Source of the DNA: Saprospiraceae bacterium
GTDB taxonomy: Bacteria; Bacteroidota; Bacteroidia; Chitinophagales; Saprospiraceae
Direction of reading: 5' to 3'
Assembly (NCBI GenBank): GCA_020629515.1
Contig: JAHDDE010000013.1
Coordinates: 22,072 to 86,071 of the forward strand
DNA: 64,000 nucleotides
This document shows positions 1 through 9,830 of the stretch, piece by piece (position 1 is the first letter of the stretch; every line of letters begins with the position of its first letter). Below the pieces are notes generated by a model, which was not told the origin of the DNA, ran no database searches, and saw nothing but the letters and a program-made list of their open reading frames with translations. The translations under genes and the position numbers were made by a program.

Positions 1-144
1 TAAGGCAGCCGCACCATACATCCTCATAAAAACTATCTCGTTAACAGAGGGATCATTCAATTCTGGCATCAATGTAGGCATCATAAAGAGTACCACTCCA
101 GCCAAAAGCTCAATAATTGCGGTAATTAGTATAAAGTTTTTCAT
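1..144 (-). CDS. Small membrane protein, truncated by window edge (MKNFILITAIIELLAGVVLFMMPTLMPELNDPSVNEIVFMRMYGAAAL...)
   Basis: ATG at 144 (minus) with an open frame to the window edge; hydrophobic N-terminus. Not in the supplied ORF track because it is partial. Confidence 0.5.
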   Translation of the reverse strand, partial: MKNFILITAIIELLAGVVLFMMPTLMPELNDPSVNEIVFMRMYGAAAL

Positions 145-156
145 AAAATTTTATTC

Positions 157-921
157 TTAAAGTTTCTTGAAAGTATCAAAAACAGCAAACAGCAAAAAGT
201 AGGCCCCTCCGATTATCACACTAAATTCTGCTAAATTCTGCCTTTGAGGGTAGAGATAAAGAACATATGCTGCGGATGTAAGACCAACGATAGACACAGT
301 AAAATGAATCCAGAAATATCTTTTACTCCTACTTGGATAAGCAAATTTGAGCGGCACAAAATGGAGTGCTCCAATGATGACCACAGAAATTAAGTTAAGA
401 ATCTTATTATTCTGTGTGATAAAGAATTGAAAGAAAACAACGAAGTTCCATAGCACAGGAAATCCTACAAAATATTGACCGTCGGCTACCATTTCTTTTT
501 TGCCATAGTACAAAGCAGAGCTTAACAACATTATGGTTAATGCATATGGCATATGTGCCTCACACACCATTTCTGCTTTATAAAAAAAGTAGCTTGGAAT
601 AATTGCGTAACTGGCAAAGTCAATGACATAATCGATGTACTTTCCATCCATATAGGGCAGTACTTGTTCTACTCTAAATTTCCTCGCAAGTGAACCGTCT
701 ATTGCATCAATGATAAAACAAATAAATAGCCACACAAAACAGCTTTTCCATAATAGTTGGTCAACAGCAATAAGTGCCATAAATGCTGCAAGTAATCCTG
801 AAGCGGTGAAAAGATGAACCCCCCACGCTTTTAATTTATCTAATTGATCAGTCAAGATGAAGTTTTGTTTACTTTTACCAAGGTAGCAAAAGCTATATAG
901 TTCAGTGTATAAACCTACCAA
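157..921 (-). CDS. pcs: CDP-alcohol phosphatidyltransferase, probable phosphatidylcholine synthase (CDP-diacylglycerol:choline)
   Basis: CDP-alcohol phosphotransferase signature DAIDGSLARKF...MDGKYIDYVID; N-terminal KAWGVHLFTASG and GFPVLWNFVVFF resemble Pcs. True start probably a downstream TTG near TDQLDKLKAWGVHLF, since the ORF start overlaps the divergent gene. Confidence 0.8.
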   Translation of the reverse strand: MVGLYTELYSFCYLGKSKQNFILTDQLDKLKAWGVHLFTASGLLAAFMALIAVDQLLWKSCFVWLFICFIIDAIDGSLARKFRVEQVLPYMDGKYIDYVIDFASYAIIPSYFFYKAEMVCEAHMPYALTIMLLSSALYYGKKEMVADGQYFVGFPVLWNFVVFFQFFITQNNKILNLISVVIIGALHFVPLKFAYPSRSKRYFWIHFTVSIVGLTSAAYVLYLYPQRQNLAEFSVIIGGAYFLLFAVFDTFKKL

Positions 922-2485
922 GACTCAGTTTGTATATTTTTTATTTATCCTTGTTATAGGGGGATTCATAAGTGTTTCAGCTTTATCTGATCAGATAGTT
1001 AGCTGGAAGGGGTTAGGAGTTGTTTTGCTTTTTTATGTGGCTATTTTTTTGACAGGTATATTTTCATCTAAAAAAAATTCTACGGACGATAAGTCATTTT
1101 TGTTAGCACAAAGAAAATTGCCTCTATGGATAGCGATGTTAACAATGGCGGCCACATGGCTCGGAGGTGGATATATTAATGGGACAGCTGAGGCTGCCTA
1201 TTCTTCAGGTATGTTGTGGGTACAAGCACCATGGGGTTATGGTATAAGTTTGATAATTGGTGGATTATTTTTTGCTCGAAAGATGAGGCGTTATCAATTT
1301 AGTACGATGTTAGATCCACTAAGTCAAAGATTTGGTGATCGATCCACTGGGCTATTTTTTATTCCAGCTGTACTTGGTGAGATATTTTGGATCGCGGCGA
1401 TCTTGACGGCTTTGGGTACCACATTTTCTGTGATTATCGGACTTGATACGACTACAGCTATTATTGGATCTGCACTTATAGCTATGTTATATACTTCTAT
1501 CGGAGGGCTTTGGTCTGTTGCTTACACCGATATTATTCAACTGATATTTTTGGTTTTAGGACTATTTGTTGCTTTGCCCTATGTCTTGTATTCTGTTGGC
1601 GGCATAGATGCATTATTACTGGAGTATCAAGAGACTTTTGAAGGCGCTGCTTCGGTAATACCTACACGAGAGACTTTAGGAGCATACTATTGGAATTGGT
1701 GGGATTATGCTTTGCTACTGATATTTGGGGGTATACCGTGGCAAGTATACTTCCAAAGAGTACTTTCCGCTAAAAATGAAAAAACGGCTATGTGGTTATC
1801 CATATTTGCAGGCATAATCTGTATTGTCGTTGCTGTACCAGCCGCCATAATTGGAATGGCAGGAGCAGCGTCTGATTGGGCACAATTAGGATTAGCTGGG
1901 CCAGATAATCCAGCAAGTGTATTGCCATATGTATTGCAGTATCTCACGCCAGAGATGATAGGGCTGGTAGGCTTAGGAGCTATAGCCGCCGCTGTTATGT
2001 CATCAATAGATTCTTCTATGCTTTCGGCAAGTAGTTTAGCCATTTGGAATGTGTATAGACCACTGATAAAAAAAAATAAGGAAGACTACAGTATCACTCA
2101 GAGTGTACGACGTATGATCATAATTATTGGGACAGCTGCCACCCTACTGGCCCTTAAAGTCGAGAGTGTTTATGAGCTCTGGTATCTGTGTAGTGATTTT
2201 GTTTATTGTTTACTATTTCCAGCATTGGTTACGGCGCTTTTTGATCCTCGAGCTAATAAAATAGGTGCTCTTTCTGGATTTGCTATAGCTGCTTTTTTAA
2301 GATTTGGTGGTGGGGATAATACTTTGGGATTACCTATTCTATTACCATATCCCATGATAGAGGATGGGGTGGTTTTGTTTCCTTTTAGAACTTTATCTAT
2401 GTTGGCTGGGCTATTAACCATTATCATAGTGTCTCGTTGTACACAACATTTATCTCCCCCTCGATCCTTAGTGCCTATGGGATAG
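905..2485 (+). CDS. Sodium/solute symporter (SSS) family, high-affinity choline transporter (CHT1/SLC5A7)-like
   Basis: Multi-TM SSS protein; ATWLGGGYINGTAEAAY, LLLIFGGIPWQVYFQRVLS and GAIAAAVMSSIDSSMLSASS match CHT1-type hallmarks. GTG start at 905 is possible; exact start uncertain. Confidence 0.82.
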   Translation: MYKPTKTQFVYFLFILVIGGFISVSALSDQIVSWKGLGVVLLFYVAIFLTGIFSSKKNSTDDKSFLLAQRKLPLWIAMLTMAATWLGGGYINGTAEAAYSSGMLWVQAPWGYGISLIIGGLFFARKMRRYQFSTMLDPLSQRFGDRSTGLFFIPAVLGEIFWIAAILTALGTTFSVIIGLDTTTAIIGSALIAMLYTSIGGLWSVAYTDIIQLIFLVLGLFVALPYVLYSVGGIDALLLEYQETFEGAASVIPTRETLGAYYWNWWDYALLLIFGGIPWQVYFQRVLSAKNEKTAMWLSIFAGIICIVVAVPAAIIGMAGAASDWAQLGLAGPDNPASVLPYVLQYLTPEMIGLVGLGAIAAAVMSSIDSSMLSASSLAIWNVYRPLIKKNKEDYSITQSVRRMIIIIGTAATLLALKVESVYELWYLCSDFVYCLLFPALVTALFDPRANKIGALSGFAIAAFLRFGGGDNTLGLPILLPYPMIEDGVVLFPFRTLSMLAGLLTIIIVSRCTQHLSPPRSLVPMG

Positions 2486-2599
2486 AGTAATTATGAAACT
2501 ATTTAAAATTACTGCAGTAGAACTCTTGAAAGCAATAGCCATTATGAATATCTTTCTGAAAAACATGGTAGTCAAAACTATTGGGAGATGTGGGACTGA

Positions 2600-3136
2600 T
2601 TAGCTTTCTGTTTTAGGCCATATTATCATTTCTTCATCTTCTAAATCAACTTCTGGATAGATGGTTATAGATTCGATTATTTCATTTTCAATGGATATGG
2701 TTAATCCAAAATCATCTGAATAATAATCACGATTCTGAATGTCATGTGGACTGGATTCCAATTGGAGATCTAGGATTTCGGCCTCTTGGCAGAGAGTAGT
2801 TAGATCCTTCAGGTTCTTTCCTATAAATTGTACGCCATTTAATATCGAATTGGGATGATAGATAGAGATAGAGTTCAATCTAAAGTTCTGCTTGCTTGAA
2901 AAAGAAAGGAGCGCTCCGATACTTCGGTAATTAAGTACAACTTCATATGTGCTTTCTACTTCTTCTTCGTATATGTCTTCACATTCGTCCAATATCGAGT
3001 ACACTTCGGCTTGAGTCATGCCCAGAAATATGTCATTATACTTTATGAATGGAATAATTTCGTACGATTCTATTCTCATGAAGAGTCTATTCTTAAAAGT
3101 TGAAACAAATGTACTCCTTTCGATTATTAGCTGCAT
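2600..3136 (-). CDS. Hypothetical protein (alternative start at 3079, MRIESYE)
   Basis: Open frame with coding-like composition; LGMTQAEVYSIL segment; no confident family. Confidence 0.55.
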   Translation of the reverse strand: MQLIIERSTFVSTFKNRLFMRIESYEIIPFIKYNDIFLGMTQAEVYSILDECEDIYEEEVESTYEVVLNYRSIGALLSFSSKQNFRLNSISIYHPNSILNGVQFIGKNLKDLTTLCQEAEILDLQLESSPHDIQNRDYYSDDFGLTISIENEIIESITIYPEVDLEDEEMIIWPKTES

Positions 3137-3317
3137 TGGGGAATATGCTACAAATCATCTATGCACTATACGGTGCAAATCTTGAAGAGCCCCCTTAACA
3201 GAAATAGCTCTACCTAAAAGCACAAAGTAATATACTCCTCGAAGACTTGTAGAACCAAAGTACAGGTTTGATAAAATAAAGGCCTGGAGCTCAAGTGCTC
3301 ATTGCTGAGTGGTATAA

Positions 3318-4982
3318 TTAGAGCTTGAAATGCTTAAGAATCTGAGATCCTTTGGCAGTATTCAGTTTAATCATATATAGCCCCGGGGCCCATGAATCTG
3401 ATGAGAGGGAAATTTCATTTTTAAATGCACCTGTCGATATTGATCTACCATTGAGATCATATACATAATAGAGAATATTGTCAGTAAGCTCTGATCGGAT
3501 GGTAAAAGTGTGATTTGAGGGGTTAGGGTAGGTGTAACTGATATTAGTGTCTGTGATATTCTTATCACTAACTATGAGATCTCTTAAAGTAAAATCAGTT
3601 CCGATTGAATTAGGCTCATAATCTACACCTGGAATAAAGAAACTTATTTCATCATGAAAATCCTTGTATCTAAAGGCTGAATCTGTCAAAGTCAATTCAA
3701 TAGTTTCATTAGGAGCTATAGATCCTTCAAATAAATGAGAAAAAAAGCTATATGTAGGTCCAATCGGATTAAAATAGTCGGTGCTATAAAGGTTAAATGA
3801 ATGCACAGTATCGATTCCTAAATTACTTATCGAAAACTTCATTGTAATATTTGCATATGTCCCCTCTCTTTGACTGATTGCTTCGAAAGTTGCATTGTCG
3901 ATTGTAAGAAATTTATTATGATTTATCTGAATAGAATCTTCAATCTCTTTAGTAGTTGTAATGATACTTCGATTAAAAAAACTTCGATCATTTAATCCCA
4001 GTATATAAATATCATCACTTTTGGCGATTGAACTTATACTAAAACGATCAAGATTTGGAGGAGAAATATTAGAAATATTCCAAAGAGAATCCACTCTCCA
4101 TATCTCCTGTTTTCTCTGGGAAGACCCATAGTTATCAATCAACAAAATAATTTCATGATCATTTGTATGGTAGTTTTGGATATTGCGATTATCGAAAGGA
4201 AGATCTCTGGAATCATTTTTAATGCTAAAGCCTACTTTTGATGTGTCTAAGCTATAAATATCTAACTTGTTTTTTTTGAAATGCAATTGATATACATCTT
4301 TAAATAGGATTACGCTTTCTCGGTGATCAACAGTGAAAGTGTCTATTTTAATTACTCTTTCATTATTCCTATTAATCAAAAACAGTTCTTGATTATTATA
4401 TAAGAAAATGTTGCCCGATTGATCTGTAAGTAAATGATCATTGTATAATGACTTAATCAAATGTATTATATCTCTATTTGATTCAGATATTAGAGGATAA
4501 TCGCTGCCTTCAAATTCTGCTAAGCAGAAGAATAGGTCGGTACTAAAAGCACAATGACTAAAATCTGTTTTAAAGTCTAATGATTTTATATCTTCTGTGC
4601 TATACTCGGTTCCGTCATGGTTAAATTGAACCATATTAAATGCTGGAATGTCATAATCTATCATTCTGAAGAGAAATAAATCTAAGCTTCCACTACTATC
4701 TTTTCTATAAGATTGGTTTAGATGCCAAAATGGACTTTCATGCAGCTTTAAAGTATATCCTTCTGGTTCTATCCAATAGATTCCTGAACCACTATGAAAA
4801 TTTTCGTTTTGGGAGTAGATTAATCCGTTTTGATGGGGTATTAAAGTTGTGATTTGAGAATTGTAGTTCGAACTATTACAATAATCGTTTGATTTTAAAA
4901 ATGAAAGATTAGAATTATCCTGAGAAACAACATTATCCCAAATAAAGAAAACCAGGGAGATGATAAGATACTGAACTTTCAT
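3318..4982 (-). CDS. Secreted protein with T9SS type A C-terminal sorting domain
   Basis: N-terminal signal peptide; C-terminal YTYPNPSNHTFTIRSE...YDLNGRSISTGAF...WAPGLYMIKLNTAKGSQILKHFKL. Confidence 0.85.
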   Translation of the reverse strand: MKVQYLIISLVFFIWDNVVSQDNSNLSFLKSNDYCNSSNYNSQITTLIPHQNGLIYSQNENFHSGSGIYWIEPEGYTLKLHESPFWHLNQSYRKDSSGSLDLFLFRMIDYDIPAFNMVQFNHDGTEYSTEDIKSLDFKTDFSHCAFSTDLFFCLAEFEGSDYPLISESNRDIIHLIKSLYNDHLLTDQSGNIFLYNNQELFLINRNNERVIKIDTFTVDHRESVILFKDVYQLHFKKNKLDIYSLDTSKVGFSIKNDSRDLPFDNRNIQNYHTNDHEIILLIDNYGSSQRKQEIWRVDSLWNISNISPPNLDRFSISSIAKSDDIYILGLNDRSFFNRSIITTTKEIEDSIQINHNKFLTIDNATFEAISQREGTYANITMKFSISNLGIDTVHSFNLYSTDYFNPIGPTYSFFSHLFEGSIAPNETIELTLTDSAFRYKDFHDEISFFIPGVDYEPNSIGTDFTLRDLIVSDKNITDTNISYTYPNPSNHTFTIRSELTDNILYYVYDLNGRSISTGAFKNEISLSSDSWAPGLYMIKLNTAKGSQILKHFKL

Positions 4983-5024
4983 ATAGTCTTCAATTAGAAC
5001 AAGATTAACCTAATATAAACTATT

Positions 5025-5060
5025 AAAATATATAAAAAGGGATGACTACAAGACATCCCT
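5025..5060 (-). terminator. Rho-independent terminator (distal of a tandem pair)
   Basis: AGGGATG-loop-CATCCCT inverted repeat; on the minus strand followed by TTTTTATAT. Confidence 0.6.
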
Positions 5061-5117
5061 AGAATATCGAAAGTACTAATATTAAGATTTTCATTGCATG
5101 AAGATTTATAGTGATTT

Positions 5118-5145
5118 AGAAAAAAGGAGGGAAAAGCTTCCCTCC
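5118..5145 (-). terminator. Rho-independent terminator after the ECF/FecR/TonB/lipoprotein operon
   Basis: GGAGGGAA-agct-TTCCCTCC hairpin followed on the minus strand by TTTTTTC. Confidence 0.7.
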
Positions 5146-5164
5146 TATACCAATTGATTATTGT

Positions 5165-6136
5165 TTAATCCATTTCAAATTCTCCACATATTTCTTCAAC
5201 GGCATCTTCGAGGTCATCTTCGTCCTCAGTGGTAATGGTTGAGCCGTCAGCGAGAAAGGTTATATCAATAGGGAATACCAATTCTACCTCCTGATCATAT
5301 TCTAATTCTTCTAATGCCATAAATAATTCGTCCAAGCTATTTATGGAAGTGGTCACAGAGTCATCGGTGATATATTCAATAGGGTATACAAAATCAAAAC
5401 AAGAGCCTAAGACATCTTCTTCATCAGTATAGCATGATATAAGCGCTTCTTCGAGGTCTTCATCGTTTTCGATTACTAATACTTCACCGCTGATGATATC
5501 AGTTAATTCAATTGGATAAATTATTTCTGCTGAATTTGGCTCTGATTCTCCGAGGTTATAGAGTTCTTCTATATTGTTGACAGTAACATTTGAAGAATCT
5601 ATGATCAATTCGATAGGAAAAGAAATATCAAAACAGTCATTAATATAATCTGCGATATCCTCTAATTCTTCTTCCTCATATTCTTCTTCATAATCTTCAT
5701 AATCCTCGTCATCACCATAGCATTCGTGCAAGATGTCGCATAGTTCCTCTTCAGAGTTAATCGAGCGAACAGATCCATCCGCCAAAGTGATGTCTATCGG
5801 AAATTGGAAAGTCGGAAATTCTTCGCTTTCTGGATTTTCTATCAACCATTGATCGATGTAGTCGTACAATTCTTGATCTCCTGATACTTCTTGAGAGGAG
5901 TTGTTGGGATTGATTAAAGTAATGGGATAAACGAAGGTATAGCATTCATCTTCGAGATCCGACTCATCTTCATCCGTTTCTGTAGAGTCACTTCTGGTGG
6001 CGATTATTGAAAATGAGGAATTCTCTGTGACATTAGTTGTAGGAATAATAGGATCATTTTCTCCTTCACTACAAGACATGATAAATCCTGATAGGGTTAA
6101 AATTGTGAATAGCTGGGCAAACCAATACTTGTGCAT
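5165..6136 (-). CDS. Acidic repeat lipoprotein (six degenerate ~35-45 aa repeats)
   Basis: Lipobox LSGFIMSC; recurrent [FY]PI[ETD]x[IT]...[IV]xSxE-[ED]L motif six times; Asp/Glu-rich spacer DDEDYEDYEEEYEEEELED. Confidence 0.8.
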   Translation of the reverse strand: MHKYWFAQLFTILTLSGFIMSCSEGENDPIIPTTNVTENSSFSIIATRSDSTETDEDESDLEDECYTFVYPITLINPNNSSQEVSGDQELYDYIDQWLIENPESEEFPTFQFPIDITLADGSVRSINSEEELCDILHECYGDDEDYEDYEEEYEEEELEDIADYINDCFDISFPIELIIDSSNVTVNNIEELYNLGESEPNSAEIIYPIELTDIISGEVLVIENDEDLEEALISCYTDEEDVLGSCFDFVYPIEYITDDSVTTSINSLDELFMALEELEYDQEVELVFPIDITFLADGSTITTEDEDDLEDAVEEICGEFEMD

Positions 6137-6286
6137 GATGTAATATTTTATTGTTTAATTAATGAGTCCAACCATCGTGATGGACCTTTTTAGAGATAGG
6201 TAGAAGTGATCCTTATATAGAATTATTTGCTGTTTTGCCTCTAAACAATCAAAAGAGAGATTTCCCCTATGCTTAAATGAAAAAAA

Positions 6287-8866
6287 TTAAAATTTTATAG
6301 AGTAGGAAAGACTTGGGATCATGGGGAGAGAAAAGTTGGGCTTTATAATTTCGTCTATTCCATCGGATTCTAAAGTGTAGTAGAGGGGTTGTTCAACACC
6401 ATATGTATTATACAAGTTGAACTTGATTAGATGCGAGAGTCGTTCTCCAGCTATAGTGTAAAGCAATGATAAATCGGTCCTGTGCTGTACAGGTGTCCGA
6501 GAACTATTTTTCTCTCCAATAAATTCTAGATCAATCGGTACTAATCCAAGTTCAGGATCGATAGTATTGGTGATTAGATAAGGGTGTCCAGTAGAGAGAC
6601 TCATATTGATACCTAGGTGCCATTGATTAGCTATCCTATAACTTGATATAATCTTTAATTCATGTCTCCGATCAAATTGACTTGGAAATGAGATGCCAAG
6701 GTTGAGTTGATCATAGTTTAAAGTCGTTTTACTCAATCCATAGGCTAAATTCAAGAATAAACGACTGTTATTTAGCTCGATACCTAACTCAAGTCCTGTT
6801 GAAAATAAAGAACCCTCGATGTGATAAAGTCCTAGAAGCTCCACACTATTCTCTAATGAATCTAATGAAGAATAAGTTACATTTTTAATTCTTTTGTGGT
6901 AGAGATCAGTAGTTAATGATATGCGTGGAGATAACTTAATGTTTTGGGAGAGGTTGAAGTGCCAACCGCTTTCTGGTATTAATTCTTCATTTGCAGGAAA
7001 CCATAAGTCTTGAGGTAAGAAGATATCAGAAGTAGATAGCAATTTATCATATTGTACAGTTTTACTTATTGATAAATGTATACTGTGATGATCAGAAAAA
7101 ATTCTACTAATATTAATCCTTGGAAGCATATCGAAGGTACTATAGATATCATATTGATAGAAATTATTCCTGATTCCTAGCACGATATGATTTTTTTGAT
7201 CTTCATAATTGAGTTCTCCATGAAGCGAGAACTTATTGGATATAAATGAATTGTCACTTTCAACAGATTCTATGGATTCTAATCCAGTGATATCCTCGGC
7301 ATCGATATCTTCTGAGTCAATTGTGAGGTAAGTATTTATAGGATTATAATCTTTATTAAGCCAGCTTAATCCAGTAATTGCTCTGAAGTGCGGAGAAATA
7401 TTTATATCAACCTTGTGTTCTAATTTTAAATCACGATTGGTCGACACAGTTTCATTGTAATAGACATATTCCTCCTCTTCATCTGTGAATTCCCACAGAT
7501 AAAGAGATCTGAAATCAGAATAAAATCGATTAAAACTGGCTCGAGTATTTGCAAAGATTTGTGGGCTTAATTGGGATAATAAATTGATAGTCGCTAATTC
7601 GTTACCCCAATTCAAAACTTGCTCGTTATTATAACCAAAATCAATATCTTCAAACTCCCCATCGATTAGGTCACGTCCCCGATAATAAGTCAAAAGCAAC
7701 TGATTATTTGTGTTGATTTTATTTTTCAATTTGACGGTTATATCATTGTATGTCGTCGTATTGTTGGCATTATTATCGGCATAAATGGCTTCTGTTACAA
7801 TATTGTTGAATGGGCCAGGGACAGAAGTAGTACGAGCTGAAAAAAACAATGAAGTATTATTTTTTACCAGAGGACCTTCTATTATGATCGCACCATCTTG
7901 TGTATTAATTTCAACTTGGCCACCTATTTTATTCATGCTGCCATCTTTTATTTGGATGTCTAATACGCCAGCACTTCTATCTTCATGATGAGCTCTGAAT
8001 CCCGATTTATACACTTTTAGGCTTTTAGTGTTTTCTGATGTGAAAATTGAGGTCAGTCCTAATGAGTGAAATGGATTATAGATGGATACTCCATCTAATA
8101 AGAAAAGATTTTGAGAATTGTTTCCGCCCCGTATGTAATATCCTCCGATACCGCCACTTCCTGATTTAATTCCCGCTATAGATTTGGTAGTATTTAGTAA
8201 GTCATTATTACCTCCGACGTTAGGGGTGGTCTGGGTTAATTTATTAAGTTTTTCAGCTCTGTACTCATATCTATTGCTTGAAGGGTTATTAATATTTTTT
8301 TGATTAATAATTACTTCTTGGAGTTCATTTTGAGTATTCAAAGAGATATTTACATTTTGATCTTGAGTGACATCGATCTGTACCGTAGTATCGCTATGTC
8401 CTAAATATGATATAGTCAGGTTTAATAGGCCTTCTTCAACCATCATGCTGAAATGACCGTTTTCGTTGCACGAGGTGTATATGGCTTTTTCGTAGCTGAT
8501 AATATGCGCATATGGTAGTGTTTGTTCGCCTATTCTCTCTTTGATGTACCCACTTACCCTAAAGAACTTTGGCTTCTTTTTCACAATTACTATCGTATTT
8601 TTTTTGATAGACAGTTCAAAATCCTCACTAACCAATGTGTTTTTTAGGAATTCTATTATCTCTTCGCCGTAAGTAGGTGGAGAAACTTGGATTTCTTTTA
8701 GTAAATCAGGATTGTATAAAATATTATAATCTATACGATCCATCCAATTTTCCAGCACAGTATTAAGACTAATCTTTTGATCATTCTTCAGACTATCTTG
8801 GCTGAATATCACATGCTCATTTATTGAGAGAACAAAGCAAAACAAACATAATAGTAGACGGTCCAT
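6287..8866 (-). CDS. TonB-dependent receptor with N-terminal STN-like and carboxypeptidase-regulatory-like domains
   Basis: STN-like N-terminus (VLENWMDRIDYNILYNPDLL), CarboxypepD_reg-like VSGYIKERIGEQTLPYAHI, plug GGYYIRGGNNSQNLFLLDGVSIYNPFH, beta-barrel C-terminus ending in F. Confidence 0.88.
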   Translation of the reverse strand: MDRLLLCLFCFVLSINEHVIFSQDSLKNDQKISLNTVLENWMDRIDYNILYNPDLLKEIQVSPPTYGEEIIEFLKNTLVSEDFELSIKKNTIVIVKKKPKFFRVSGYIKERIGEQTLPYAHIISYEKAIYTSCNENGHFSMMVEEGLLNLTISYLGHSDTTVQIDVTQDQNVNISLNTQNELQEVIINQKNINNPSSNRYEYRAEKLNKLTQTTPNVGGNNDLLNTTKSIAGIKSGSGGIGGYYIRGGNNSQNLFLLDGVSIYNPFHSLGLTSIFTSENTKSLKVYKSGFRAHHEDRSAGVLDIQIKDGSMNKIGGQVEINTQDGAIIIEGPLVKNNTSLFFSARTTSVPGPFNNIVTEAIYADNNANNTTTYNDITVKLKNKINTNNQLLLTYYRGRDLIDGEFEDIDFGYNNEQVLNWGNELATINLLSQLSPQIFANTRASFNRFYSDFRSLYLWEFTDEEEEYVYYNETVSTNRDLKLEHKVDINISPHFRAITGLSWLNKDYNPINTYLTIDSEDIDAEDITGLESIESVESDNSFISNKFSLHGELNYEDQKNHIVLGIRNNFYQYDIYSTFDMLPRINISRIFSDHHSIHLSISKTVQYDKLLSTSDIFLPQDLWFPANEELIPESGWHFNLSQNIKLSPRISLTTDLYHKRIKNVTYSSLDSLENSVELLGLYHIEGSLFSTGLELGIELNNSRLFLNLAYGLSKTTLNYDQLNLGISFPSQFDRRHELKIISSYRIANQWHLGINMSLSTGHPYLITNTIDPELGLVPIDLEFIGEKNSSRTPVQHRTDLSLLYTIAGERLSHLIKFNLYNTYGVEQPLYYTLESDGIDEIIKPNFSLPMIPSLSYSIKF

Positions 8867-8867
8867 T

Positions 8868-9830
8868 CTATTGACAACTGCCTTGAGTCAATGAATATTT
8901 ACCGTCTCTTATTAAAAGCTCAGCATTATATAATACCGCAATATTCTGCAATGCTTCATCTAAGGTCAACCGATTCATATTACCACTAAATACACATTCA
9001 TTTATGTAGCTTTCAATCTCTATTGATACTCCATGATAATTTTCTAAATCCTTGATCACCTCAGATAGCTTCGATGAATTGTAGATGAATTCTATAGGAT
9101 ACCACGATTGATTATTGAGAGACAGGCCATTAATTACCTTTTCTCCAGATGCTTGTAAGTTATATCGTTGGTTGGCTGTTAGGTTCGTCTGAGTTTGAGC
9201 TGCCTTATTATTTATATTGACCTTTCCTTCTATAAGTTGTACTTCGGCAGAATAGTCATCAGGGGCATCCGACATTATAAATTGCGTCCCAAGAACGGTT
9301 ACTTCTATACTAGCTCCGTCAATAACGAATGGATTGCCACTCATTTTAACTACATCTAAATATGCTGAACCTTTTAATTCCACTCTTCGATTTTTATGAA
9401 AAGAGTCCGTGTAAGTTAGTGTACTTCCTTTTTTGAGTGATATTTTAGACCCATCTGTCATTTGAACCATTTGATTGTCCTCATTTGCCTCAACTGTATA
9501 GACTTTTTCTTGAGTCAATAAAAACATGGACGCTAAAAGTATAGTTACACCAGCTGCAAGACCAACTAGCCAGCGAATGTTGAAAGATTTTTTATTCGCT
9601 ATTTTTTTATTAAGAATGTTCCACTCTTTATCATTGTCAATGGTCAGTGAAGAAGTATTAATATCATCAACTTCCCAGGCGGTTTTGATATCCTCATAGA
9701 AATTTTGGTTATCTTCTACGGACAACCATTTTTTCAGTTGATCTGCCTCTTCTTGGTTAAGAGTATTGTTGAGACTTTTCTGTATTAGCGGTATGTAATG
9801 ATCTTCATTCATATTTCTATGATTATACAT
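8868..9830 (-). CDS. FecR family anti-sigma factor
   Basis: Cytoplasmic N-terminus, single TM (WLVGLAAGVTILLASMFLL), FecR region TVEANEDNQMVQMTDGSKISLKKGSTLTY, DUF4974-like C-terminus. Confidence 0.9.
   Translation of the reverse strand: MYNHRNMNEDHYIPLIQKSLNNTLNQEEADQLKKWLSVEDNQNFYEDIKTAWEVDDINTSSLTIDNDKEWNILNKKIANKKSFNIRWLVGLAAGVTILLASMFLLTQEKVYTVEANEDNQMVQMTDGSKISLKKGSTLTYTDSFHKNRRVELKGSAYLDVVKMSGNPFVIDGASIEVTVLGTQFIMSDAPDDYSAEVQLIEGKVNINNKAAQTQTNLTANQRYNLQASGEKVINGLSLNNQSWYPIEFIYNSSKLSEVIKDLENYHGVSIEIESYINECVFSGNMNRLTLDEALQNIAVLYNAELLIRDGKYSLTQGSCQ

Noticed and set aside
1705-2427. Minus-strand ORFs 1705-2043 and 2203-2427
   Set aside because: Antisense within the strongly supported SSS transporter; composition is a mirror of the membrane-protein codons and no family is recognisable.
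5640-5720. Possible coding microsatellite (TCTTCTTCATAATCTTCATAATCC)
   Set aside because: It encodes the acidic DDEDYEDYEEEYEEEE stretch in frame and is explained by the repeat lipoprotein; not reported as a separate repeat.
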